A DNA stretch of 64,000 nucleotides from Leekyejoonella antrihumi (GTDB lineage: Bacteria > Actinomycetota > Actinomycetes > Actinomycetales > Dermatophilaceae), in the NCBI RefSeq assembly GCF_007845645.1, contig NZ_VCQV01000007.1:104864-168863 (forward strand), written 5' to 3'. Below the pieces are notes generated by a model that saw only the letters and a list, made by a program, of their open reading frames with translations, was not told where the DNA came from and made no database searches. The translations under genes and the position numbers were made by a program. Shown one piece after another: positions 43,863 through 52,240 of the stretch (its first letter is position 1; the number at the start of each line of letters is the position of its first letter).

Positions 43863-44786
43863 TCACTCGGTCTCCAGGATGGTCGCCAGCGCGGCAATGG
43901 TCGATGGCCCTACCCGGCAGCACCCACCGACATAGGCCGCTCCCGCGGCTACCCACCCCGGGGCGAGACCGACGTCGTATGCGGCTGCGCCCTGCCACCC
44001 TCTTGCGGCTGCGCTCCACTGCTCGCCGCTGTTGGGATACGCGACGGTCGGCTTGCCGGTGACGGCGTGCGCGGTCTCCAGCGCGGGCAGCACATCGGCC
44101 GGCGGGCAGCAGTTGACCCCGACCGCGAAGACGGTCTCGGCCGAGGCTGCGACGGCGAACGCGTCGGACAGGTGCTGACCCGCGCGCGTCCGCCTGCCAA
44201 GAATGGAGAACGAGAGCCACGCGGGGAGCCCGACCTCGTCCAACAGGTCGACCAGCACCTCCGCCTCGTCGATATCGGGGATGGTCTCCACCGCGAAGAG
44301 GTCGGGCCCAGCCGCCGCGAGCAGCTCGAGACGCGGCAGATGGAAGTCGCGAAGCTGCGCATTGGACAGTCCGTAGTGCCCCCGATACTCCGAGCCATCG
44401 GCGAGGGTCGCGCCATACGGCCCGACGGATGCGGCGACCCATCGGCGAGTTCCATTCGACGCCAACGAGTCTCGAACATTTCGCGCGATAGTGACGCTGC
44501 TGCCGATGAGCTGCTGTGCTTCACGGTTGCCGAGCCCGGCGGCTACGAGACCGGTGAGGCTGGCCTGATAGCTGGCGGTCGTGGCCACGCGAGCGCCGGC
44601 GTCGAAGTAGGCCCGATGGACGGCGGCGATCTCCGCGGGCGCGTCTCGCAGCAGACGCGCCGTCCAGAGCGCGTCGGACAGGTCGTGGCCCCGATCCTCA
44701 AGGGCGTTCGACATCCCGCCGTCGAGCAGGACGACGGGCGCACCGTCGATCTGAGCGGGTCCAGCAGGTGCAGCAGCTCCGGTCAT
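43863..44786 (-). CDS. mmuM: Homocysteine S-methyltransferase
   Basis: A 307-residue enzyme of the betaine/S-methylmethionine-homocysteine methyltransferase family. The start has the family motif VVLLDGGMSNALEDRGHDL. Zinc ligands are Cys in VNCCPP and GGCCRVGP, the usual arrangement. It probably makes methionine from homocysteine with S-methylmethionine or a related donor. It is divergent from the DUF6394 gene. Confidence 0.93.
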   Translation of the reverse strand: MTGAAAPAGPAQIDGAPVVLLDGGMSNALEDRGHDLSDALWTARLLRDAPAEIAAVHRAYFDAGARVATTASYQASLTGLVAAGLGNREAQQLIGSSVTIARNVRDSLASNGTRRWVAASVGPYGATLADGSEYRGHYGLSNAQLRDFHLPRLELLAAAGPDLFAVETIPDIDEAEVLVDLLDEVGLPAWLSFSILGRRTRAGQHLSDAFAVAASAETVFAVGVNCCPPADVLPALETAHAVTGKPTVAYPNSGEQWSAAARGWQGAAAYDVGLAPGWVAAGAAYVGGCCRVGPSTIAALATILETE

Positions 44787-44880
44787 TTCACCAGTGTCAC
44801 AGACGTTCGAGCTCCGGCGTTTGGGTCGGAGGCCCGTTGGCCCTGAGGTAGCATGCCCGGACCCGACGATGGAGGCATGA

Positions 44881-45267
44881 ATGAATCTGGAGAAGGTGAT
44901 CTTCGGCTTCTTCGTGCTGTTGGCCGCCACCCTCAACTTTGGCTTTTTCGTTGGTGACATGGGCGATCCGCACATGCACAACATCTATGAGCTCTTTGCC
45001 GCGGTCGTAGTCAACCTGATTGCAACGGTGCTCAAGTTCGGTGACCGCACGCAGATCGGTGCGGTGCATCTGGCCACGAGCCTGGTCGCGAGCCTGCAGC
45101 TCATCGCGGCCTCGGTCATGTGGACGTGGGCGAACCAGGTGTCGTCGGCCGGACTGACTCACGGGGCGATGGCCGGTGTCGTGTCGATGTCGGCGGGCGC
45201 GCTCCTGGCGAATCTCGTCTCGGTCGTCCTGCTGGTCGTCGAGACGGTCTCGTTCCAACGGCGGTAG
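44881..45267 (+). CDS. DUF6394 membrane protein
   Basis: A 128-residue protein with about four hydrophobic segments (IFGFFVLLAATLNFGFFVG, YELFAAVVVNLIATVL, ATSLVASLQLIAASVMW, VSMSAGALLANLVSVVLLV), after a short GGAGG ribosome site. It is followed after 6 nt by the potassium-channel gene, so they form a fixed pair. This is the DUF6394 layout with acidic, His-rich loop after TM1 (DMGDPHMHN). The role is unknown, perhaps a channel subunit. Confidence 0.75.
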   Translation: MNLEKVIFGFFVLLAATLNFGFFVGDMGDPHMHNIYELFAAVVVNLIATVLKFGDRTQIGAVHLATSLVASLQLIAASVMWTWANQVSSAGLTHGAMAGVVSMSAGALLANLVSVVLLVVETVSFQRR

Positions 45268-45273
45268 GCCACA

Positions 45274-47055
45274 ATGACCAATCCGCTGATCGTTGCCTGG
45301 CACCGGATGGTCGGTGGTCAAGACGCGTCCAAGGACGTCGAGTCTGTGCCGCCGAGGACGGCATCGTTGGTGTCCGATGAGGCGGGTCAGCCGGAGGCCG
45401 CCGTGCTGCTGGTGCTGCGCCGACTGCGGGTCCCGATCATCCTGGTCATCTGCATCTTCTCCGCCAGCGTGGTTGGCCTGTCCATCATTCCCGGCAAGAA
45501 TGCGGACGGTCAGGTCATTCACCTGTCCTTGTTCGACTCGTTCTACTTCATCAGCTACACGGCGACGACGATCGGCTTCACCGAGATCAACGGCGAGCTC
45601 ACGACAGCACAACGCATGTGGGTCACACTCTCGATCTATCTGAGCGTGCTGGGCTGGGCGTACGGCATCGGGTCGCTGCTCGCGCTGGCGCGCGACGAGT
45701 CCTTTCGTCGGACGTTGGCTCGTCGACACGTCGCTCGCAAGGTGCGGCACTTCGCCGAACCGTTCCTCATCCTGGTCGGATACGGCAGCACCACGAAAGG
45801 TATTGCTCGAACCCTCGATGCGATGGGTCGCCGGTTTGTCGTCGTCGACACTCATGACGCACGCGTGTCCTCCGTCGACCTCGATGGCTATCGGGCCGAC
45901 ACCCCCGCTCTGCTCGGTGACGCGCGCGACACCCGCAACCTGGTGCTTGCCGGTCTCGCACATCCGCAGTGCGAGGGCGTGTTGGCCCTCGCCGGTGACG
46001 ACAAGGTCAACCTCGACGTCACCATGACGACTGCGCTCCTGCGACCCGGGCTGCGGATCATCGCCGGAACCACCTCGCGTGAGATGGCGGGGCGAATGCA
46101 GTCCTACGCCGACTGTGACGTGGTCAATCACCTCGACCGATTCGGCGACCACCTGCGCATCCTGCTGAGGTCACCCGCTGCATACCGGCTCATGGTGTGG
46201 CTGACCAGCGCACCCGGGACACCGCTGCTGGAGCGACGCCCGAGACCCGCGGGCGGGCGGTGGGTGGTGTGCGGCAACGGTCCGTTTGCCACCGAGCTGA
46301 AGTCCGATCTGCACGCGGAGGGTGTTGAGGTCACGGTTGTCGGCACGGAGGACGGCCATCGGCTGGAGGAGGCCGACCTCGAGACGGCGTTTGCGTTCGT
46401 GGCCGCCAGCGCCGATGACACGACCAATGTGTGGCTGCTGGAGTCGGCTCGGCGGGTCAACCCCCGCCTGTTCACCGTTGCTCTCGAGCATCGGCTGTCC
46501 AACGTGCCGCTCTTCCAGGCGCTCGACGTCGACTTCGGGATGACGCCGCCCGAGATCATGTCGATCGAGGTGATGGCGCGACTGGCGAGTCCGACCCTCA
46601 TGCGGCTGCTCCCACAGATTCCGCACCTGGGCGACCAGTGGTCCGTCGCCATGACCGACCGCCTGGTCGAGCGATGCGGCCGGCGCAAACCCGACCTGTG
46701 GCGGATCCACCTGGACGACGAGTTCGCCCGGTGGGTGCAGCCATGGCTGCAGGGCGACGGGATTCCTCTCGGGGATCTGCTGCGCGACCCGCTCGATCGT
46801 GACACGTCCCTGGCGATGGTCGCGCTGGCGCTGATCCGCGGGGGAGAGGCGTTGCCGGGCCCGTCGGACGACGAGGTCCTCAGGCCAGGTGATGAACTGC
46901 TCATCGCTGCGGGGACCCCGGCCCGACGGATGCTGGAGGCAACGTTGTCGGACCCGGTCACCGCGGCCTACGTCATGGAGAACCGCGTCGTCCCGTCGAC
47001 CTGGGTATGGCGGAAGCTGTCGCGGCGCGGTTCTGGACTCGGCGCAGCGCGATGA
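45274..47055 (+). CDS. Two-transmembrane K+ channel protein with tandem TrkA-N (RCK) domains
   Basis: A 593-residue channel. After a cytoplasmic N-terminus there is TM1 (IILVICIFSASVVGLSII), a pore helix and a filter of TTIGFTE type (FISYTATTIGFTEING), then TM2 (TLSIYLSVLGWAYGIGSLLA). The filter differs from the usual TVGYG, so ion selectivity is uncertain. Two RCK/TrkA-N Rossmann domains follow (ILVGYGSTTKGIARTLDAM, RWVVCGNGPFATELK) and a TrkA-C-like end. It may be a regulated potassium or other cation channel with DUF6394. Confidence 0.9.
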   Translation: MTNPLIVAWHRMVGGQDASKDVESVPPRTASLVSDEAGQPEAAVLLVLRRLRVPIILVICIFSASVVGLSIIPGKNADGQVIHLSLFDSFYFISYTATTIGFTEINGELTTAQRMWVTLSIYLSVLGWAYGIGSLLALARDESFRRTLARRHVARKVRHFAEPFLILVGYGSTTKGIARTLDAMGRRFVVVDTHDARVSSVDLDGYRADTPALLGDARDTRNLVLAGLAHPQCEGVLALAGDDKVNLDVTMTTALLRPGLRIIAGTTSREMAGRMQSYADCDVVNHLDRFGDHLRILLRSPAAYRLMVWLTSAPGTPLLERRPRPAGGRWVVCGNGPFATELKSDLHAEGVEVTVVGTEDGHRLEEADLETAFAFVAASADDTTNVWLLESARRVNPRLFTVALEHRLSNVPLFQALDVDFGMTPPEIMSIEVMARLASPTLMRLLPQIPHLGDQWSVAMTDRLVERCGRRKPDLWRIHLDDEFARWVQPWLQGDGIPLGDLLRDPLDRDTSLAMVALALIRGGEALPGPSDDEVLRPGDELLIAAGTPARRMLEATLSDPVTAAYVMENRVVPSTWVWRKLSRRGSGLGAAR

Positions 47056-47118
47056 TCTCGGTGGGTCATGACGTGCGGGTGGCGCGTGTCCAACTGGACC
47101 TGAGTGCGGCGCCCGCGC

Positions 47119-49053
47119 TCACCGTTCGGGCTCTCGCGCTACGACGACGGGCACAGACACGACGTTCGGCTCTTTCTGCACGAGGGACGTGACCTCGGCG
47201 GTGGCACTGCTGGTGCCTGTGACCTCGGGCTGCGGCGGTGCCGAAGGGCGGGTGCCGTCAGAGCCCAGCTCGGCGCCGTCCACGTAGTGGTACTTGCCGC
47301 CGCGCAGGTAGGACGCCACCGCGGCGATCAGGCAGGCAATGATCGCGAACACGAACGCGTACTGCAGCCCGTGCTGGAACGGTCCCGCGATCAGATGCGG
47401 GAAGTAGCCGCGGCTGGTCAGGGTGGCCGCATGGCCGGCCGGCAACGCCCCCAGGACATGCGGTCCGAGCAGGCTCTGGATCGGGTTGTAGCCGAGGAGG
47501 GCAGCAAACAGCGTGCCGACCGGCGGGAGCGCGGCCACCTGGTGCGCCGCCGCCGTGGGGACGCCTTGGCTGACCAGGCCCTGGTAGAGGTGCGAGGGCA
47601 ACGTCGCCGACAGGCCCAGAATCAGCAGCGAGAAGAAGATACCGATCGACAGCACAGTTGCGGCGTTCTGGAACGTTGCGGACATCCCGGCACCGACACC
47701 ACGCTGGTCCGGCGGAAGGCTGTTCATGATCCCGGCCCGGTTGGGGGAGGCGAACAGTCCCATGCCGGCGCCGATGAGCAGCAGGATCAGCGCGAACCAG
47801 ACGTAGGAGAAGTTGACCGGCAGCAGGAGGAAGAGGACGAAGCTGGCCGCGGAGATGAGCATGCCACCGGTGGCGAACGGCCGTGCGCCATACCGGTCGG
47901 ACAGGAGTCCTGAGATCGGCGCAGCGGCCAGGAAGCCGATCGTCAGCGGCAGCATGTAGATCCCGGCCCACAGCGGCGTGGACGCGAAGTCGTACCCGTG
48001 CAGGGGCAACCAGATGCCTTGCAGCCAGATGATCAGGATGAACATCAACCCGCCACGGCCGAGAGAGGACAGCAGGCTGGCGACGTTGCCTGCGGTAAAG
48101 GCCCTGATCCGAAACAGTGGCAGCCGGAACATCGGGTTGTCGACCTTCGTCTCGATCACGGCGAAGACGACCAGGACGGCGATTCCGCCCAGCATCTCGG
48201 CCAGGACGGTGGGATTCGTCCAGCCCATGTTGTGCCCGCCGTAGGGCTGGATGCCGTAGGTGATGCCGACCAGTAGCGCCACCAGGCCGACGGCGAAGGT
48301 GATGTTGCCCCACCAGTCGATGCTCGCCTTCTGCCGGATGCCGGTGTCCTGCAGCTTCAGGTACGCCCAGATGGTCCCGAAAAGGCCGAAGGGTACGGAG
48401 ACCACGAAGACCAGGTGCCAGTCGATCGGGCCGAGCACTCCGCCGAGCACCAAACCGATGAACGATCCCGCGATCGCCGCGACGCTGTTGATGCCAAGTG
48501 CGAGACCGCGCTGGTCCTTGGGGAACGCGTCGGTGATGATCGCGCTGGAGTTGGCGAACAAGAACGCGCCACCGACCCCCTGCAGCACTCGCATGATGAT
48601 CAGGTAGATGGCTCCGGCGCTGCCGTGCATCCAGGACACCGACAGCAGGATCGAGAAGACCGTGAAGATCGCGAAGCCCAGGTTGTACATCTTCACCCGG
48701 CCGTACATGTCACCGACGCGCCCCAGGCTCACCACCAGTACGGCGGTGACCACCAGGAAGCCCAAGATCAGCCACAGCAGATAGCTCACGTTCGCGGGAA
48801 GCAGCGGGTTGAGCTTGATGCCACCAAAGATGTTCGGCAGGGCGATCAACAGGATGGACGAGTTGATCGTGACCATCAGCACGCCGAGGGTGGTGTTCGA
48901 GAGTGCTATCCACTTGTAGTGCGGGTCATTGCGAAGCCGCTCTCGCCGGGCCGCGGCCCGCGCCTTGCGGCTGCTGCCGGCCGTCATCGCACCAGCACTC
49001 TGATCGTCTACCGCCACGGTCGACCTCTCGTCGCTACTCTCGAACTTTTGCAT
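47119..49053 (-). CDS. MFS multidrug transporter (DHA2, 14-TM type)
   Basis: A 644-residue exporter with about 14 hydrophobic segments. The family pattern is clear: LGVLMVTINSSILLIALP in TM1, GRVGDMYGRVKMYN after TM2 and MRVLQGVGGAFLFANSSAII in TM5. A basic N-terminal and a long C-terminal cytoplasmic tail flank the core. It probably pumps drugs or metabolites in exchange for protons. Its upstream region has three inverted repeats (49056-49156), consistent with repression by a local regulator. Confidence 0.92.
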   Translation of the reverse strand: MQKFESSDERSTVAVDDQSAGAMTAGSSRKARAAARRERLRNDPHYKWIALSNTTLGVLMVTINSSILLIALPNIFGGIKLNPLLPANVSYLLWLILGFLVVTAVLVVSLGRVGDMYGRVKMYNLGFAIFTVFSILLSVSWMHGSAGAIYLIIMRVLQGVGGAFLFANSSAIITDAFPKDQRGLALGINSVAAIAGSFIGLVLGGVLGPIDWHLVFVVSVPFGLFGTIWAYLKLQDTGIRQKASIDWWGNITFAVGLVALLVGITYGIQPYGGHNMGWTNPTVLAEMLGGIAVLVVFAVIETKVDNPMFRLPLFRIRAFTAGNVASLLSSLGRGGLMFILIIWLQGIWLPLHGYDFASTPLWAGIYMLPLTIGFLAAAPISGLLSDRYGARPFATGGMLISAASFVLFLLLPVNFSYVWFALILLLIGAGMGLFASPNRAGIMNSLPPDQRGVGAGMSATFQNAATVLSIGIFFSLLILGLSATLPSHLYQGLVSQGVPTAAAHQVAALPPVGTLFAALLGYNPIQSLLGPHVLGALPAGHAATLTSRGYFPHLIAGPFQHGLQYAFVFAIIACLIAAVASYLRGGKYHYVDGAELGSDGTRPSAPPQPEVTGTSSATAEVTSLVQKEPNVVSVPVVVAREPER

Positions 49054-49055
49054 AC

Positions 49056-49069
49056 TTAGCCAATGCTAA
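49056..49069. promoter_or_regulatory. TTAGC-N4-GCTAA repeat at the MFS start
   Basis: TTAGC (49056-49060) and GCTAA (49065-49069) are perfect 5-bp arms immediately upstream of the MFS start codon (49053). It is AT-rich in a GC-rich region and so stands out as a possible operator or promoter. Confidence 0.4.
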
Positions 49070-49110
49070 CTACTATGTGCGAGAACAACCTGAATGCCCC
49101 CGCAGGCAGA

Positions 49111-49156
49111 GGCATACAAATATGCCGAGAGGTCCACACATCTTGTGGACCTCTCG
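49111..49156. repeat. Tandem hairpins upstream of the MFS gene
   Basis: Two perfect hairpins abut: GGCATA-CAAA-TATGCC (49111-49126) and a 13-bp stem CGAGAGGTCCACA / TGTGGACCTCTCG (49126-49138 and 49144-49156) with a CATCT loop. GGCATACA at 49111 also pairs with TGTATGCC at 49163-49170, so the first small stem and a larger outer stem are mutually exclusive. This lies in the 5' leader of the MFS gene, 58 nt before its start, and could be an attenuator, an operator or a strong mRNA structure. Confidence 0.6.
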
Positions 49157-49244
49157 AGGGTGTGTATGCCGCTCGGTGCGGGGGAGGGCGCGCCCGCCAC
49201 CGAACCACCTTGGGTCTGGCCTGCCAGGAGCCGGTTTCGCGAAA

Positions 49245-49275
49245 GCCCCACGCGCTCGCAACGAGCACGTGGGGC
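49245..49275 (-). terminator. Probable terminator of tRNA-Leu
   Basis: A long stem GCCCCACG.GCTCG / CGAGC.CGTGGGGC (one C-A mismatch) with a three-base CAA loop ends in TTTC on the minus strand, directly after the tRNA 3' end. It fits an intrinsic terminator for the tRNA transcript. Confidence 0.65.
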
Positions 49276-49280
49276 AAAGC

Positions 49281-49368
49281 TGGTGTCCGAGGGGGGACTT
49301 GAACCCCCACCCTCTATACGAGGACTAGCACCTCAAGCTAGCGCGTCTGCCTATTCCGCCACCCGGAC
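49281..49368 (-). tRNA. tRNA-Leu (anticodon GAG)
   Basis: An 88-nt type II tRNA on the minus strand. The acceptor stem GTCCGGG/CTCGGAC has one G-T pair, the anticodon stem CTAGC/GCTAG encloses the loop TTGAGGT (anticodon GAG), and a long variable arm and the TTCAAGT T-loop follow. CCA is encoded at 49281-49283. It reads CTC and CTT codons. Confidence 0.95.
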
Positions 49369-49539
49369 GTGGGCGTGACCCGATTCTGTTGAACCTGGCC
49401 AACGACCGGAAACACTAGCACGCAGAAAGCAAAAACTCTGCATCGACCGCCGGTCCCCAGCCACCAGTCCAGTATCCCTCAGCCGGCCCGAAAGGGCACC
49501 GCGGCGGCCGGGCCGAAACGGTCGCCGCGATGACCGCGG

Positions 49540-50556
49540 TCAGTCGGCGACCTTGACGACCAGCTTGCCGAAGTTCTTGCCCTCCAGCAGTCCCTGGAAG
49601 GCCTCGACCGCGTGGTCCAGGCCCTCGACCAGGTCCTCCTTGTGCTGCACCGTGCCGTCCGCGATCCAGGCCGCCATGTCCTGCTCGAACTGCGCGCCCA
49701 GCTCCTTGACGAACTCACGCTGGATGAACCCGCGCACCGTCAGGCTCTTCCGGAGGATGGCGCCCATGAGCTGCGGCACGCGGTTCGGCCCGTCCGGCAG
49801 CGACGTCGCGTTGTATCCGGCGACGAGCCCGCACACGGGAATGCGCGCGAACTCGTTGAGCCGGGGGAGCACGGCGTCGAAGACCTTCCCGCCCACGTTC
49901 TCGAAGTAGACGTCGATGCCGTCCGGCGTCGCGGCAGCGAGCTGGTCGGCAAAGTCGGCCGCCCGGTGATCGATCGCGGCGTCGAACCCGAGCTCCGTCA
50001 GGTAGGCGACCTTCTCGGGGCCTCCGGCGATCCCTACCGCCCGAGCGCCCTTGGCCCGGGCGATCTGACCGACTGCCGATCCCACGGGCCCGCTCGCGGC
50101 GGCGACCACCACGGTCTCCCCGGGCTGCGGCGCGCCGATCTTGAGCAGTCCGGCGTATGCCGTGAAGCCCGGCATGCCCAGCACGCCCAGTGCCGTGGAC
50201 AGCGGGGCCCTGTCGGCGTCCAGCCGTCGCAGATGTGCCGTCCGCTCGATCGAGTGGGTCTGCCAGCCGCCATACCCGAGGACGACGTCGCCGGGGCTCA
50301 GGTCGCCCCCGGGGGCGGCAACGACTCGAGACACGGTCCCGCCGACCATCGGGCCGCCGATCTGCACCGGCGGCGAGTACGACGGGGCGTCGCTCATCCG
50401 ACCGCGCATGTAGGGGTCGAGCGAGAGGTACAGCGTCTCGAGCAGCGCCTCACCCTCGGCGGGCTGCCCGAGGTCGAGCGTCTCGGTCCGGAAGTTGTCC
50501 TGCTGGGGTGCGCCATGCGGACGGGACGCGAGCACGATACGGGTGGTCGACGGCAT
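49540..50556 (-). CDS. NADP-dependent MDR oxidoreductase (CurA / leukotriene B4 dehydrogenase-like)
   Basis: A 338-residue zinc-free medium-chain reductase. Family blocks are LYLSLDPYMRGRM, GMPGFTAYAGLLKIG, the cofactor motif AAASGPVGSAVGQIAR and DVYFENVGGKVFDAVLPRL. The ATG 50556 follows AAGGAG with a good spacing. Substrates of such enzymes are alpha,beta-unsaturated ketones and aldehydes. It is divergent from the DNA ligase gene. Confidence 0.92.
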   Translation of the reverse strand: MPSTTRIVLASRPHGAPQQDNFRTETLDLGQPAEGEALLETLYLSLDPYMRGRMSDAPSYSPPVQIGGPMVGGTVSRVVAAPGGDLSPGDVVLGYGGWQTHSIERTAHLRRLDADRAPLSTALGVLGMPGFTAYAGLLKIGAPQPGETVVVAAASGPVGSAVGQIARAKGARAVGIAGGPEKVAYLTELGFDAAIDHRAADFADQLAAATPDGIDVYFENVGGKVFDAVLPRLNEFARIPVCGLVAGYNATSLPDGPNRVPQLMGAILRKSLTVRGFIQREFVKELGAQFEQDMAAWIADGTVQHKEDLVEGLDHAVEAFQGLLEGKNFGKLVVKVAD

Positions 50557-50668
50557 ACGGGGGAGCTCCTTGGTTCGGTGCGGTGTGGTCCCTCTCGTGA
50601 ACGAGGCGACGCGTCCGGGCATTCCGCCGCGGGCGCCGGCTGTCGGTGCGGCGTGCCAGGCTGAACGC

Positions 50669-52198
50669 GTGCTACTTGCCGAGCTGGTGACCGCGTCGAC
50701 GCGGGTTGCCGCGACCCGATCCCGCAACGCGAAGGTCGAGGCGATTGCCGATGCGCTGCGGTCTGCTGAGCCGGCCGAGGTGGGCCTGGTGGCGGCATAC
50801 CTCTCCGGCGTGCTCCCGCAGCGCCGGCTCGGGGTGGGGTGGCGCGGCTTGCGGGAGGTCAGCCAGTCGGCCGAGCACCCGACGTTGCAGGTGGCCGAGG
50901 TCGACGCGGTCTTCGGCCAGATCGCAGGGGCGCACGGCGAGGGTTCGGTGGCCCGGCGTGCCGGTCTCGTGCGCGACCTGCTCGCGCGGGCGACCGAGGC
51001 CGAGCAGCGGCTGCTGCGCGGGCTGATCGCGGGCGAGATCCGCCAGGGCGCCCTCGACGGCGTGATGCTCAAGGCCATCGCTGCGGCCTTCGACGTGCCG
51101 GAGGGTGCTGTGCGTCGCGCCGTGATGCTCGCCGGGTATGCCGCGCCGGTCGCGGCGGCGGCCATGGCCGGTGGTGAGGCGGCACTGGACACGATCGGGC
51201 TGCAGGCCGGCCGCCCGATGCGCCCGATGCTCGCGGCCTCGGCGCCAAGCATCGGCGACGCCTTCGAGGAGCTCGGCGGAGCCGAGGTCGCCATCGAGTG
51301 CAAGATCGACGGGATCAGGGTGCAGGCGCACAAGCTCGACGACGAGGTGCGGCTGTTCACGCGCAGTCTTGAGGAGGTCACGGACCGACTGCCCGAGGTG
51401 GTTGAGGCGGTCGCCTCGCTGCCGGCGCGTGCGCTCGTGCTGGACGGGGAGGTCGTTGCGCTGCGACCGGATGGTCGGCCGGAACCCTTCCAGGTCACCG
51501 GCGCTCGCACCGCAAGCCGCAAAGATCCACAGCAGCTGCGCACAGTCACACCGGTCACACCGCTCTTCTTCGACATCCTGCATCACGCCGGCGCCGACCT
51601 GCTGGACCGGCCGGCACGCGAGCGTCACGCTCTGCTCGCGGAAACGGTGCCGTCGCAGTGGCGGGTCGCGCGCGCCGAGCCGGCCGGCGCGACGGAGGCG
51701 CAGCAGCACTTCGAGGAGTGGGTGGCCGCGGGGCACGAGGGCGTCGTCCTCAAACGGCTCGACTCGACGTATGCCGCGGGGCGCCGCGGCGCCGGGTGGG
51801 TCAAGGTCAAGCCGCGGCACACGCTTGATCTCGTGGTGCTTGCGGTCGAGTGGGGGAGCGGTCGGCGTCGTGGCAAGCTGTCCAACATCCACCTCGGTGC
51901 GCGAGATCCACAGGCCGGTGGGCTGGTGATGCTCGGCAAGACGTTCAAGGGGATGACCGACGAGATGCTCGAGTGGCAGACGCGGCGGTTCGATGAGCTC
52001 GCTGTCGAACGGGGCGACCACGTCGTGACAGTCCGACCGGAGCAGGTCGTCGAGGTCGCCTTCGACGGTGTGCAGCGGTCCACCCGGTATCCGTCGGGTC
52101 TGGCGTTGCGATTCGCCCGCGTCATCCGTTATCGCGATGACAAAAGCGCCGACGAGGCGGACACGATCGACACGGTCCGAGCGCTGGGCGGGCTCTGA
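50669..52198 (+). CDS. ATP-dependent DNA ligase
   Basis: A 509-residue ligase starting at GTG 50669. It has an N-terminal DNA-binding domain of about 180 residues, then the nucleotidyltransferase domain with motif I ECKIDGIRVQAH (adenylated Lys), motif IIIa LFFDILHH and motif IV 'EGVVLKRL', and an OB-fold end (VRPEQVVEVAFDGVQRST). It is LigB-type, as in mycobacteria, which use it in repair beside the NAD ligase. No Ku or polymerase gene is adjacent. Confidence 0.94.
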   Translation: MLLAELVTASTRVAATRSRNAKVEAIADALRSAEPAEVGLVAAYLSGVLPQRRLGVGWRGLREVSQSAEHPTLQVAEVDAVFGQIAGAHGEGSVARRAGLVRDLLARATEAEQRLLRGLIAGEIRQGALDGVMLKAIAAAFDVPEGAVRRAVMLAGYAAPVAAAAMAGGEAALDTIGLQAGRPMRPMLAASAPSIGDAFEELGGAEVAIECKIDGIRVQAHKLDDEVRLFTRSLEEVTDRLPEVVEAVASLPARALVLDGEVVALRPDGRPEPFQVTGARTASRKDPQQLRTVTPVTPLFFDILHHAGADLLDRPARERHALLAETVPSQWRVARAEPAGATEAQQHFEEWVAAGHEGVVLKRLDSTYAAGRRGAGWVKVKPRHTLDLVVLAVEWGSGRRRGKLSNIHLGARDPQAGGLVMLGKTFKGMTDEMLEWQTRRFDELAVERGDHVVTVRPEQVVEVAFDGVQRSTRYPSGLALRFARVIRYRDDKSADEADTIDTVRALGGL

Positions 52199-52240
52199 CC
52201 GGGCTGACCATCGACTGGTCATACATGGGAAGGTGGGCGT

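Noticed and set aside
44877..44890. ATG at 44877 as the DUF6394 start
   Set aside because: It is out of frame with the DUF6394 protein; the in-frame ATG at 44881 has the same GGAGG site.
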